This document shows, piece by piece, positions 44,537 through 53,275 of a stretch of DNA of 63,395 bases (position 1 is the stretch's first letter; the number at the start of each line of letters is the position of its first letter). Below the pieces are notes generated by a model. That model had not been told where the DNA came from, did not search any database, and saw only the letters and a list, made by a program, of their open reading frames with translations. The stretch comes from RUG563 sp045589355 (GTDB lineage: Bacteria; Bacillota; Clostridia; Christensenellales; Aristaeellaceae). The position numbers and the translations under genes are program-made. The stretch is taken from assembly GCA_045589355.1 (NCBI GenBank), contig JAZNOW010000001.1, forward strand, positions 1 through 63,395, given 5' to 3'.

Positions 44537-45688
44537 TTATTCGTTGATGGCAGCGAAGAACACCTTGCGGCCTTCTTTGCGGATATCCGCCGCCAGCGCA
44601 TGCATTTTGCTCACCGGCATGGCAGCCGTCACAATGCGGCACACATCGCCGTCTTTTTCCGCTTCTTCCGCCTGAAACAGCGCGGCATCCTGGGCCTGCA
44701 CGCGCACGTAATAGCGGTTCAGGCAGCCGTCGTTCACCGCGGCGCCTTCCTTGCAATGGGCAGGCAGGTAATGCTGATAGCCGGCACGGACGTTGACCAG
44801 GTCCCGCAGCACGTTGGAAGCGGTGGGGTCGCCGCCGGCGCCCTGGCCGATCAGCACCAGAGAACCGTTGTATTTGCACAAGCTCTTGGCCAGGTTGTTG
44901 TTATCCAGCACAGAGCTTTCCGGCGCATTCTGGGCAAACAGCACCGGCTCCACACAGGCGTACACGCTGCCGTCTTCGTTCTTGCCGCCCTTGGCAATCA
45001 GCCGGCACACCTTGCCCTTGGGGGCAAAGTGGTTCACATCTTCCGCCGTCAGGTTTTCAATGCCTTCACAATGAAGCCCTTCCACCGGCAGCACGCCGTA
45101 GGACACCGCACAGGCCAGCATGATCTTGCGCAGGCTGTCGGAGCCGGATACGTCGGCGGTGGGGTCTGCTTCGGCATAGCCCAGTTCCTGGGCCGTTTTC
45201 AGCGCTGCTTCATAGGTGCAGCCCTTGCGCTGCATGGCATCCAGCATATAGTTGGTGGTGCCGTTGAGGATGCCGCTGACGGCCTGTACTTCGTCCATCT
45301 GGCGGGACTGGCTCAGCGCCATCAGGATGGGCATGCTGCCGCCGCAGGCCGCACCAAACAGGAAGGCCACACCCTTTTCCCGGGCCAGCCGGTTCAGTTC
45401 CGGGCCGTACACCGCCACCATGGCCTTGCTGGAAGAAATGAAATGCTTGCCGGCGTTCAGCGCCGCCCTGGCATATTCATAGCCCGCCTCGGCATTGGTG
45501 ATGCATTCCACCACGGCATCCGTTTCAGGATCGTTCAGAATATCGTTATAATCGGTGGTCTGTGTGGCAGGATCGGTGAAAAATTCGGGCAGCATCAACA
45601 CCTTGCCGGGTTCCATGCCTTCCGCCTTTTCCAGCATTTTGTATACGCTCTTGCCTACCGTACCAAAGCCCACCAGTGCAACTTTCAT
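44537..45688 (-). CDS. hom: Homoserine dehydrogenase, no ACT domain
   Basis: A 383-residue homoserine dehydrogenase, which reduces aspartate semialdehyde to homoserine on the way to threonine and methionine. Nucleotide-binding GFGTVGKSV (residues 7-15), SSSKAMVA, GGSMPI, GILNGTTNYML and ELGYAEADPTADVSGSDSLRK are the family signature with catalytic Lys and Asp. Most bacterial enzymes carry a C-terminal ACT domain for threonine feedback; this protein lacks a clear one. A separate ACT protein is encoded across the divergent promoter region, next to thrC. Confidence 0.95.
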   Translation of the reverse strand: MKVALVGFGTVGKSVYKMLEKAEGMEPGKVLMLPEFFTDPATQTTDYNDILNDPETDAVVECITNAEAGYEYARAALNAGKHFISSSKAMVAVYGPELNRLAREKGVAFLFGAACGGSMPILMALSQSRQMDEVQAVSGILNGTTNYMLDAMQRKGCTYEAALKTAQELGYAEADPTADVSGSDSLRKIMLACAVSYGVLPVEGLHCEGIENLTAEDVNHFAPKGKVCRLIAKGGKNEDGSVYACVEPVLFAQNAPESSVLDNNNLAKSLCKYNGSLVLIGQGAGGDPTASNVLRDLVNVRAGYQHYLPAHCKEGAAVNDGCLNRYYVRVQAQDAALFQAEEAEKDGDVCRIVTAAMPVSKMHALAADIRKEGRKVFFAAINE

Positions 45689-45738
45689 GTCTGTCCCTCC
45701 GGGAAAATGTTTTCTTTTTGTCCGTTTGTGAAAAACAC

Positions 45739-45786
45739 TTGTTTTTCTGACAAAAACAGTGTATCATAGGGACGTCCCTTTTGCAA
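45739..45786. promoter_or_regulatory. Divergent overlapping promoters of hom and the ACT gene with a palindrome
   Basis: For hom (minus): TTGCAA (45786-45781) and TACACT (45763-45758), 17 bases apart. For the ACT-thrC side (plus): TTGTTT (45739-45744) and TATCAT (45762-45767), 17 bases apart. Both -10 elements overlap. The perfect palindrome AGGGACGTCCCT (45768-45779) lies between the hom -35 and -10 and just after the ACT -10, placed to regulate both. Confidence 0.6.
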
Positions 45787-45822
45787 GAGCAGGAAGGGCA
45801 AAAAAACAAAGGAGAAACAGCC

Positions 45823-46260
45823 ATGCTTGACGATTATCTGATCATCCACAAAAGCATCCTGCCGGATTATTACGATAAAGTATTACAGGCCAAGCGGCTG
45901 TTGGAAGAAGGCGTGGTCAGGGAAGTGAGCCAGGCAGTGAAGATTGCCGGCATCTCCAGAAGTACCTATTATAAATATAAGGATTTCATTCTGGAGCCCA
46001 ACCGGGAAGCCACCGGCCGCAAAGCCATCTTCTCCGTCACGCTGAGCCATGAAGCCGGCGTGCTGAGCCAGCTGCTTACCTGCATTTCCGCCCTGCACTG
46101 CAGCGTGCTCACCATCACCCAGAACCTGCCCATCCACGGCAAGGCCAGCGTGACCATCGCCCTGGATGTGAGCCAGATGGAAAACGATATCCAGCACCTC
46201 ATCAACCGCATGAAAGACGTATCCGGCGCCGAAAATCCCCGCCTGATCGCCATTGAATAA
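45823..46260 (+). CDS. ACT-domain regulator (UPF0735/PheB type)
   Basis: A 145-residue protein with an N-terminal helix-turn-helix-like segment (EVSQAVKIAGISRSTYYKYKD, about residues 33-53) and a C-terminal ACT domain (about 70-145) that would bind an amino acid. It matches the UPF0735/PheB family found beside homoserine dehydrogenase or chorismate mutase genes. Here it lies between hom and thrC, so threonine-responsive control of those genes is a reasonable inference. ATG 45823 has AAAGGAG upstream; thrC follows 19 bases later. Confidence 0.88.
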   Translation: MLDDYLIIHKSILPDYYDKVLQAKRLLEEGVVREVSQAVKIAGISRSTYYKYKDFILEPNREATGRKAIFSVTLSHEAGVLSQLLTCISALHCSVLTITQNLPIHGKASVTIALDVSQMENDIQHLINRMKDVSGAENPRLIAIE

Positions 46261-46279
46261 TCATTGGAGGAATACCGTT

Positions 46280-47740
46280 ATGAACTATGAAAGCACCCGT
46301 TCCCACCTTTCCGGCACCGATACCTTTGCCGTTTTGCAGGGCCTGGCCCAGGACGGCGGCCTGTTCCTGGACAAAACCCTGGGCAGCCGGCCCTTTGATG
46401 TGCAGGCATGCCTGAAGAAAGACAGCCTGGGCATGGCGGAAATGATTCTTTCCTACCTGATGCCCGGCTTTGAAAACATGAAGGAGCTGGTGGAAAAGGC
46501 ATACACCGGCAAATTCGAAACGGAGGATCTGACCCCCCTGGTGAAAGTGGGCAACGATTATGTGCTGGAACTGTTCCGCGGCCCCACCTCCGCCTTCAAG
46601 GACGTGGCCCTTTCCATGCTGCCCCAGCTGATGACCGCTGCCCGCAAGCAGGAAGGCATGGCCGGCAAAACCGTTATCCTCACCGCCACCTCCGGCGACA
46701 CCGGCAAGGCAGCGCTGAACGGCTTCCAGGACGTGGACGGCACCTCCATCATTGTGTTCTACCCCGCCGAAGGCGTTTCCCCCATGCAGCAGCGGCAGAT
46801 GGCCACCCAGGAAGGCAAGAACGTGGTGGTTTGCTCTGTGGAAGGCAATTTTGACGATTGCCAGCGGGGCGTGAAGGAAGCCTTTGCAAGCCTTGCCGAC
46901 CAGCTGGAAGGCACCGGCGTTTCCCTGTCCTCTGCCAACTCCATCAACATCGGCCGTCTGGCCCCGCAGGTGACCTACTACTTCATCGCCTACGCCCGGC
47001 TTATGGAAGAAAACCGCATTCAGTTCGGCGACAAGGTGGATTACATTGTGCCTACCGGGAATTTCGGCGATATTCTGGCCGGCTACTATGCCAAGCTGAT
47101 GGGCCTGCCGGTGGGCAGGCTGGTGTGTGCCTCCAACGCCAACAAAGTGCTGACGGACTTCCTGGAAACGGGCCTGTATGACCGCCGCCGGGAATTCTAC
47201 AAAACCGCTTCCCCCTCCATGGATATTCTGGTTTCCTCCAACCTGGAACGCCTTCTGTACCTGGCCAGCCGGGACGAAAGCAAGGTGAAAGGCTGGATGG
47301 AACAGCTGAACAAGGAAGGCTTCTATCAGGTGGACGCCGATACCCTGAAGAACATTCAGGAAAGCTTCAGCGCCGGCTGCTGCGATGAACAGCAGACCAT
47401 GGCCGCCATCGGCAAAGTATGGCAGGAAGAAAAATACCTGCTGGATCCCCACACCGCCGTGGCCTGGCATGTGATGGAACAGGTGAAGGACCAGGCCCAG
47501 GGCCGGCCCCAGGTGGTGCTTTCCACCGCTTCCCCCTACAAGTTCCCTGCCCCCGTGCTGAAAGCCCTGGGCGAAGAAGGGGGCAAGGATGAATTTGCCG
47601 ATGCCGAAAAGCTGAACAAAGTGACCGGCGTGGCCATCCCCGAAAACCTGGCCCGGCTGCAGCAAAAGCCCATCCTCCATAAGGACCGCATTGCCCGGGA
47701 CCAGATCATCAGCTACGTGCTGGAAAAGGTGAAGGCATAA
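46280..47740 (+). CDS. thrC: Threonine synthase
   Basis: A 486-residue PLP-dependent threonine synthase of the longer (class with N-terminal YxSTR) type, converting O-phosphohomoserine to threonine. MNYESTRS opens the protein; the Schiff-base Lys107 lies in PTSAFKDVAL; TATSGDTGKAALNGF is the phosphate-binding loop, followed by SANSINIGRLAPQ and VPTGNFGDILAGYYA. It is co-transcribed with the ACT protein. The enzyme between them, homoserine kinase, is not in the window. Confidence 0.97.
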   Translation: MNYESTRSHLSGTDTFAVLQGLAQDGGLFLDKTLGSRPFDVQACLKKDSLGMAEMILSYLMPGFENMKELVEKAYTGKFETEDLTPLVKVGNDYVLELFRGPTSAFKDVALSMLPQLMTAARKQEGMAGKTVILTATSGDTGKAALNGFQDVDGTSIIVFYPAEGVSPMQQRQMATQEGKNVVVCSVEGNFDDCQRGVKEAFASLADQLEGTGVSLSSANSINIGRLAPQVTYYFIAYARLMEENRIQFGDKVDYIVPTGNFGDILAGYYAKLMGLPVGRLVCASNANKVLTDFLETGLYDRRREFYKTASPSMDILVSSNLERLLYLASRDESKVKGWMEQLNKEGFYQVDADTLKNIQESFSAGCCDEQQTMAAIGKVWQEEKYLLDPHTAVAWHVMEQVKDQAQGRPQVVLSTASPYKFPAPVLKALGEEGGKDEFADAEKLNKVTGVAIPENLARLQQKPILHKDRIARDQIISYVLEKVKA

Positions 47741-47775
47741 GCAAAAAACGGCCCGGCCAAACCATACGGGCATAC

Positions 47776-47818
47776 AAAAAGGCGCCGACGGAAAGAACCT
47801 TCCGCCGCGCCTTTTTTA
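47776..47818. terminator. Bidirectional intrinsic terminator
   Basis: GGCGC..CGGAA and TTCCG..GCGCC arms bounded by A and T runs between convergent thrC and GH43. Confidence 0.9.
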
Positions 47819-47824
47819 TGTGCT

Positions 47825-49294
47825 TCACAGCACCTGATACACAAAATCCCGGAACAGGGCCTTGCCGCCCATGCCTTTTTCGTTAAACGCGCAAAGGCCG
47901 ATGCGGCAGCCGGTAAAGTGATCCAGCCGGTACAAAAGCGAATGGGCATCGCCGATGGGCTGCATGCCGTTTCCGTCATCGTAGAAAAACTGCACCTGAT
48001 CCAGCGCAAAATCAAATTCCGCCCCAAGGGTGATGCGATCGCCGGAAATGGGCATTTTCACACGTTCTTCGGGCGCTTCGGTGGAGCGAAAGAGCGTGCC
48101 CTCCCCTGCCTCACGGGTGACCAGGGACAGGAATTTCCTTCCGTCCTGCATCACGACACACAGCTGCCCGAACAAGCCCTGCAGGGCACAGATGCCGGCC
48201 CGATCCCCTTCCTGAAGGGCGGACGCATCCAGTATTACGCTTCCGCGGCACTTTTGCGAAAAGCAGCGCTGGGTAAGGGTATTCCGGGCCTGTTCCACAT
48301 GGGCTGCCGGGCCGGCACAAGTCAGCTGCAGGCCCCTTTCGGTGCAGGCAATGAGGGCAAGGTCCGGCTCATGGTTCCATTGCCACAAAGGGCTGAAAGA
48401 GCCTTTCAGCGTATCCGATGTGTACAGCCCGGGCACGCTTTCATCCACGTCCGCTTCCAGCACCCGGGGTGCCTTATCAAGCCGCGGCATGCCCCCTTCC
48501 CACCGGAAGGGCACCAGCACCGGCATGCGGCCCTCTGCCCCATGATCCTGGAACAGAAGCATGTACCATTTCCCGTCCGGGGTATCCACCATGCCGCCCT
48601 GGGCCACCCCCCGGAAGGAGCCGTCCAGATCGTCTGCCAGCACTTCGCCGCCGGTAAATTCCCCGGTGAGGCTGTCGCTGGCATGCACCCCCTGGGTGCG
48701 CATTTTTCCCTGCGGCCAATGGATATTGCACAGGTAGTACCGGCCGTTGATTTTGTACATGTGGCTGCCTTCCCAGCCCAGCCCTTCCGCTTCATCCCGC
48801 AGTAAAACGCGGTCCAGCCCGCCGGGCAAAGGTTCCGACAGGTCCGCTTTCAGTTCCGTTATGCGGATCTCCCGGTTGCCGTACACAATGTACACTTTGC
48901 CATCGTCATCAAAAAGCAGGGAGGGGTCATGGTAAAAGCCCTTGATGTTTCCTTTTTTCCAGGGGCCTTTGATATCCGTTGCGGTGAAATGGTAGCAGAC
49001 CTTGGTATCGTTGCAGGAAAACACCAGATGGAACACGCCGGCATGATAGCGCAGGGTGGGTGCCCACATGCCCTGGCCGTATATGTTCCCTTTCATAAGC
49101 TTCTGCCTGTCTGTTTCGCCAAACACTTCATAGGCATAGCACAGGTGCTGCCAGTTCACCAGATCCCGGGAGCAAAGAATTTGCCCGCCGGGAAAGAAGT
49201 GCATGGTGGTGGTGGCCATGTAATACATTTCCCCCACCCGGATCACATCGGGATCGGGAAAATCGCTGTAAATGATCGGGTTCTGCGCCAGCAT
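47825..49294 (-). CDS. GH43 family glycoside hydrolase (beta-xylosidase/arabinofuranosidase type)
   Basis: A 489-residue intracellular GH43 enzyme (no signal peptide). The catalytic base aspartate is in SDFPDPDVIR near residue 14, the pKa-modulating aspartate in YHDPSLLFDDDG near 122, and the acid glutamate in GWEGSHMYK near 177. Residues 310-489 form a C-terminal beta-sandwich as in two-domain GH43 xylosidases. It should release xylose or arabinose from short oligosaccharides taken up by the cell. The MFS transporter gene ends 11 bases upstream, so uptake and hydrolysis are probably coupled. Confidence 0.9.
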   Translation of the reverse strand: MLAQNPIIYSDFPDPDVIRVGEMYYMATTTMHFFPGGQILCSRDLVNWQHLCYAYEVFGETDRQKLMKGNIYGQGMWAPTLRYHAGVFHLVFSCNDTKVCYHFTATDIKGPWKKGNIKGFYHDPSLLFDDDGKVYIVYGNREIRITELKADLSEPLPGGLDRVLLRDEAEGLGWEGSHMYKINGRYYLCNIHWPQGKMRTQGVHASDSLTGEFTGGEVLADDLDGSFRGVAQGGMVDTPDGKWYMLLFQDHGAEGRMPVLVPFRWEGGMPRLDKAPRVLEADVDESVPGLYTSDTLKGSFSPLWQWNHEPDLALIACTERGLQLTCAGPAAHVEQARNTLTQRCFSQKCRGSVILDASALQEGDRAGICALQGLFGQLCVVMQDGRKFLSLVTREAGEGTLFRSTEAPEERVKMPISGDRITLGAEFDFALDQVQFFYDDGNGMQPIGDAHSLLYRLDHFTGCRIGLCAFNEKGMGGKALFRDFVYQVL

Positions 49295-49305
49295 ACTTTT
49301 TCCCC

Positions 49306-50481
49306 TTATGCTTTCTTAATGGACAAATTCACCGCCAGCCCCACCACAGACAGCGCCGTCAGCACCACAAAGGTGGACAGGTAATTGCCGCTTGCGGATA
49401 CCAGAATGCCCGCCAGCGCGCTGGAGAAGGAAGCTGGGATCAGCACCAGGTTCAGCACCGGGAAATTCAGCGGGAAATACTTGCCGCCATAGAAGGCCGA
49501 TACCATGGCCGCCGACATGGTGGGCGAAAAGCCGTAGGTGAAGCCGCACATGCACAGGCCGATCACACCCAGCCAGCCTGCCTGCAAAACAATGGCAAGC
49601 AGCGCAAGCAGGGGCGAAAGAATGGCCACCACACTTGTGAGCACCTGGGTTTTGCGCAGGCCCAGCTTGTCAAACGCCATGCCGGAAACGATGCGCCCAA
49701 GGCCGTTGAAAATGCTCAAAAGCCCCGCCACCGTGGCCGCCGCATCGGTCTCCATGCCGATGGACAGGAAATAGTTCCGGCCAAAGCCAATGGCGGCAGA
49801 ACCCACGGCCGCCAGCAGCGTGAAAAACACAAACAGCTTCCAGAAGCTGAGTTTTTTGATCATCTCCCGGGTGGGCACGTCGTTTTCGGTAGCAGCCGCC
49901 TGCTCCTTCTTTTCCACAGCCGGCATTTTCAAAAGCCATGCCGCCACAATGAACACCAGCGCTGCCAATGCCCCCAGCAGCTGATAGGTGCGCTGCCAGC
50001 CGATGCCGGGCATTTCAAACATCACCTTGGCCACTTTGCCAAACAAAAGGGCGGAAAAGCCAAAGGTCATCATCAGCGCGCCGCTGCACAGCCCCTTCTT
50101 ATCCGGGAACCAGGCATTGGTGGCCGCAATGACGGTGTTGTACACAATACCGATGCCGCCGCCCGCCATCACGCCGTAGCCCAGGTACAAAAGCCACACA
50201 TTGCCGCCGTTCACCGCGGACAAAATGAAGCCCAGCCCCGTCAAAAGGGCCGCCATGATCATCCGGCCGAAAATGCTCACTTTTTTGCTCATCAGGCCGG
50301 ATACCAGCCCGCCCAGGCAGAAAAAGCACAGCGTCAGCGTAAAGCAGAAGGAAAGCTCCGGCCCGGTGAATTTTTCCTGCAGCGGCACGTTCAGGTTGCT
50401 CCAGGCATAGATAATACCGGCCACCAGCAGCACAATACAACCCAGAATCAGCCGCAGCCAGCGTTCACTTTTCTTGTTCAT
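49306..50481 (-). CDS. MFS transporter, oxalate/formate antiporter-like
   Basis: A 391-residue major-facilitator protein with twelve hydrophobic segments and the OFA-family look (GIIYAWSNLNVPL in helix 1, GGGIGIVYNTVIAATNAWFPDKKGLCSG and LSIFNGLGRIVSGMAFDKLG). OFA members swap organic acids, but many clostridial members have other or unknown substrates. Co-transcription with a GH43 hydrolase makes a sugar or oligosaccharide substrate possible. ATG 50481 has AAGGAGT upstream. Confidence 0.87.
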   Translation of the reverse strand: MNKKSERWLRLILGCIVLLVAGIIYAWSNLNVPLQEKFTGPELSFCFTLTLCFFCLGGLVSGLMSKKVSIFGRMIMAALLTGLGFILSAVNGGNVWLLYLGYGVMAGGGIGIVYNTVIAATNAWFPDKKGLCSGALMMTFGFSALLFGKVAKVMFEMPGIGWQRTYQLLGALAALVFIVAAWLLKMPAVEKKEQAAATENDVPTREMIKKLSFWKLFVFFTLLAAVGSAAIGFGRNYFLSIGMETDAAATVAGLLSIFNGLGRIVSGMAFDKLGLRKTQVLTSVVAILSPLLALLAIVLQAGWLGVIGLCMCGFTYGFSPTMSAAMVSAFYGGKYFPLNFPVLNLVLIPASFSSALAGILVSASGNYLSTFVVLTALSVVGLAVNLSIKKA

Positions 50482-50548
50482 ATTTTCATTACTCCTTGTA
50501 TGGGGATGAATCACACTGGTTTTATCTTACATCATACCGCCGGAAATG

Positions 50549-50583
50549 AAAAGCTTTTCAGCGGCATTTTCCGCTGAAAAGCT
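50549..50583 (-). terminator. Intrinsic terminator of the CARF nuclease gene
   Basis: AGCTTTTCAGCGG and CCGCTGAAAAGCT arms form a 13-pair stem; reading minus a short T-rich tail follows. Confidence 0.82.
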
Positions 50584-50603
50584 GTTTTCTTATTGTTTTT
50601 GCC

Positions 50604-51797
50604 TCAGCGATCCCATTTACGGCGCAAGCTGGTGAGCCGGTTCATCAGCATGGGCTTTTCCAGGTCGTTGATATCGATCAGTTCCACGCCCATCTGCTGG
50701 GCACGGTAATAAGCGGCCGTGGCGTCCTTTTTCATATCGCATACGGTGGCCAGCACCGGGGTGGCATAGGCCGTACCAAAGCGCCGGGTCATCACCGCAA
50801 TTTCGTTGAGCATATAGGGGTCGGGCGTGGAAGTTTTGCAGGAGCAGAAAATCTGGCCCAGGCCGGCACAGGCGGCCACGTCAATTTCGTTCTGCACCTT
50901 ATCGTTTTGGGGATCATCGTCCCAGCTGACCACCATGCTGATCTGCGCCGCATCAAACAGCCCGCTTTGCACCATGGCGGAAAAAATGTACATTTCCAGC
51001 CACACGCCCACGTCGCACATGCATTTGCCGATGGTGGGGTTTACAAAAGAGAAGCGGCAGCGGCGGTCGTCCAGTTCATACAGGTCCATGGCGCCTGCTT
51101 CCTGCAGGGTACGCATAATGCCGTCGTTGGGGTTTCGCACCTGGCCGTTGACAAAAATGGTACGGGGGGCATCATAGGCACTGCCGTCCCAGTTTTCCTC
51201 TTTGGCCGCCACCTGCAGGTACTGCACAAACTTGGGCCATACCTTCTTGTTTTCCAGATAAATGGGAAAAATGCGGTCGATGAGGGCGGTCATTTCCTCG
51301 CTCATCATTTCCGGGCCCACATGGCCGTTGCGCAAAAGCTCGCCGCCGGTCAGCGCCACCACCTGGGCCAGGGACAGCTGCAGGTCAAACCGTTCTTCCT
51401 TGCCGGCGTCGGGGCCGATGAACCATTTCAGCTTGTTGGCCCCGGGTTGATGCTGCACCGCCTGTACGCCCTTTTGCAGGCACACATAGCCGGCAGCCAG
51501 CAGCAGCACGTCGCTGCCGCCGCCCACGTCCACAATGCAGTTTTCCTTGCCGTATTCATCCAGCACTTCGTTCAGGCAGGCCACCACCTGATCCACATCG
51601 TATAACCCGCAGGCGCGGTAATCCACCTGCACCTGCAGCCCTTCCATTTCAAAAAACTTCAGAAGGGGCTTTTGATATTTTTTCTTTTCAATTTTCCTGT
51701 CCCCCAGCAAAACAAGCACATCCGGCTTGAGCACACAGGCGGTAACCACGTTTTCCACCGCCTGCTGGGTATCATGCAGTTCAATCAGCACCCGCAT
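50604..51797 (-). CDS. DUF1887 CARF-domain nuclease (Card1/Can2-like)
   Basis: A 397-residue protein of the DUF1887 family. The N-terminal 130 residues form a CARF-like Rossmann domain (MRVLIELHDTQQAVENV, CIVDVGGGSDVLLLAAGY, GANKLKWFIGP). The C-terminal part from about 270 is a PD-(D/E)xK-type nuclease, with NEID containing Asp306 and FCSCK containing Lys321. Card1 and Can2 in type III CRISPR systems have this layout and cut nucleic acid when cyclic tetra-adenylate binds the CARF domain. No CRISPR array, Cas10 or ring nuclease is nearby, so the activator here is unknown. ATG 51797 has GGAGG 8 bases upstream; a minus-strand TATAAT lies at 51840-51835. Confidence 0.85.
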   Translation of the reverse strand: MRVLIELHDTQQAVENVVTACVLKPDVLVLLGDRKIEKKKYQKPLLKFFEMEGLQVQVDYRACGLYDVDQVVACLNEVLDEYGKENCIVDVGGGSDVLLLAAGYVCLQKGVQAVQHQPGANKLKWFIGPDAGKEERFDLQLSLAQVVALTGGELLRNGHVGPEMMSEEMTALIDRIFPIYLENKKVWPKFVQYLQVAAKEENWDGSAYDAPRTIFVNGQVRNPNDGIMRTLQEAGAMDLYELDDRRCRFSFVNPTIGKCMCDVGVWLEMYIFSAMVQSGLFDAAQISMVVSWDDDPQNDKVQNEIDVAACAGLGQIFCSCKTSTPDPYMLNEIAVMTRRFGTAYATPVLATVCDMKKDATAAYYRAQQMGVELIDINDLEKPMLMNRLTSLRRKWDR

Positions 51798-51877
51798 ATC
51801 CTGTGCCTCCGTTCTTCTTTTCTCCCTGCTTTCCATTATAGCGCATAATTCCCCATAATTCCAGCAAAAAATGCGTA

Positions 51878-51916
51878 CAAAAAAACGGCACAGGGCTTGC
51901 CTGCACCGTTCTTTTG
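51878..51916 (-). terminator. Intrinsic terminator of the LCP gene
   Basis: ACGGTGCAGG and CCTGTGCCGT arms with a five-base loop, then seven T residues on the minus strand. Confidence 0.88.
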
Positions 51917-51922
51917 TTCTGA

Positions 51923-53257
51923 TTAACGCCAATCGATCTGAGTGTATTCGCAGATCAAAGGATCCCGATACCAGTAGGCAGAGGTGTTCCACTTGGCATC
52001 CCGCATGTAGCCCAGTGCCTGGGTGGCCTCTTCACCCAGCTTGCGCAGCCGGATGCGGGCCTGGGTCAGTTCCTCATTGGCGCCGATGGTTTGCTCATTG
52101 GCTGCCTTATCGAAGGCCTTCACCACCACATCATGCTGGGCCTCCAGAGCCTCCAGCGCCTGCTTCTGCTTTTCCGTCAGGTTGTTTTGCGCGGCACCGT
52201 AATCCAGAATCTGCCGGGTGATGAGCACCTGCCTGGAAATGGGGAAACCATATTCCAGCAGCCAGGGGGTGTAGCCCCAGCTGACGTAGGGAATTTCTTC
52301 CACGTCAATGCCGTACACGTCCTTCAATACCGCCTTGCGGTTATCCTGATCGGTGAAGGTGAAATTCCAATCCTTGAGGGCCAGGCTGTAGCCGCCGTCC
52401 AGCACATGGGAGCCAATTTCACCGCTGCCGCCAACGGTCAGCGCCACATCGGCCAGGGAAAGCAAATCCGCCATGGTCAGGTTGGTGATGATGTTGAATT
52501 CTTCGCTGAAGATCAGGTTGATCAGGTCCATCACCATGCCGCCCATGCCTTCTTCTTTCATGTTCTGCTGGATCTTGTCAAAGATGGCCAGCATCATGTT
52601 GCGGCCGCGGCGGGTGCGGCCGATATCGTTGTGTTCCACGGTGGCGTTCTTACGGGCGCGCACATAGTCCATCACGCCCACGCCGTCCAGATGCTGCATG
52701 CCGGCCTGGTACACAATGCCGCTGTGGCCCTTGTAGGACATATCCATTTCAAAATCCACGCCGCCGATGGTGTCCACCAGCGTGATCAGCGCCGCCATAT
52801 CCACCGCCACATAGCTGTGGATGGGCACGCCGCCCAGCAGCCAGCTGGCTGCATCGCACAAGCGCAACATGCCGTCGTCCGCCGTTTCCGCACAGTTGAA
52901 CGCAGCATTCAGCTTGTAAACGCCGTGCACATTGGGCACATAAGTAAACGTATCCCGGGGCAGGGATACCAGATCCACCGTGTTCCTGGTTTTGTTCAGA
53001 GAGATCACCATGATCACGTCGGTGTGGCATTCCTCCAGCACCCGCTTATTCCCGCTGGCCCATTTGCCGGTGTAGTTGCCCAGGTCAATCCCAGCCAGCA
53101 GGATATTGTAAAATTCGTCTTCTGTTTCCGCAACGGGCACCGGCTGGGGATCGATCAGGGGATTTTCGGATTTTTCCCATGCCATGGCCGGACAGGCCAG
53201 AGAAAAACACAGGATCATCACCAGGCACAGCGCCAGCATCTTTCCGCTTCTTTTCAT
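51923..53257 (-). CDS. LytR-CpsA-Psr (LCP) family protein
   Basis: A 444-residue exported protein with a signal peptide (residues 1-26) and an LCP domain at about 50-270: NILLAGIDLGN, TDVIMVISLNKTRNTVDLVSLPRDT, KLNAAFNCA, and GVGVMDYVRARKN with RTRRGRNMML. LCP enzymes transfer undecaprenyl-linked polymers such as teichoic acid or capsule onto peptidoglycan. The C-terminal 170 residues are family-specific and helical near the end. It is 18 bases downstream of a sugar nucleotidyltransferase gene, consistent with cell-surface glycan assembly. Confidence 0.93.
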   Translation of the reverse strand: MKRSGKMLALCLVMILCFSLACPAMAWEKSENPLIDPQPVPVAETEDEFYNILLAGIDLGNYTGKWASGNKRVLEECHTDVIMVISLNKTRNTVDLVSLPRDTFTYVPNVHGVYKLNAAFNCAETADDGMLRLCDAASWLLGGVPIHSYVAVDMAALITLVDTIGGVDFEMDMSYKGHSGIVYQAGMQHLDGVGVMDYVRARKNATVEHNDIGRTRRGRNMMLAIFDKIQQNMKEEGMGGMVMDLINLIFSEEFNIITNLTMADLLSLADVALTVGGSGEIGSHVLDGGYSLALKDWNFTFTDQDNRKAVLKDVYGIDVEEIPYVSWGYTPWLLEYGFPISRQVLITRQILDYGAAQNNLTEKQKQALEALEAQHDVVVKAFDKAANEQTIGANEELTQARIRLRKLGEEATQALGYMRDAKWNTSAYWYRDPLICEYTQIDWR

Positions 53258-53275
53258 TTATTTCTCCTTTTCGTT

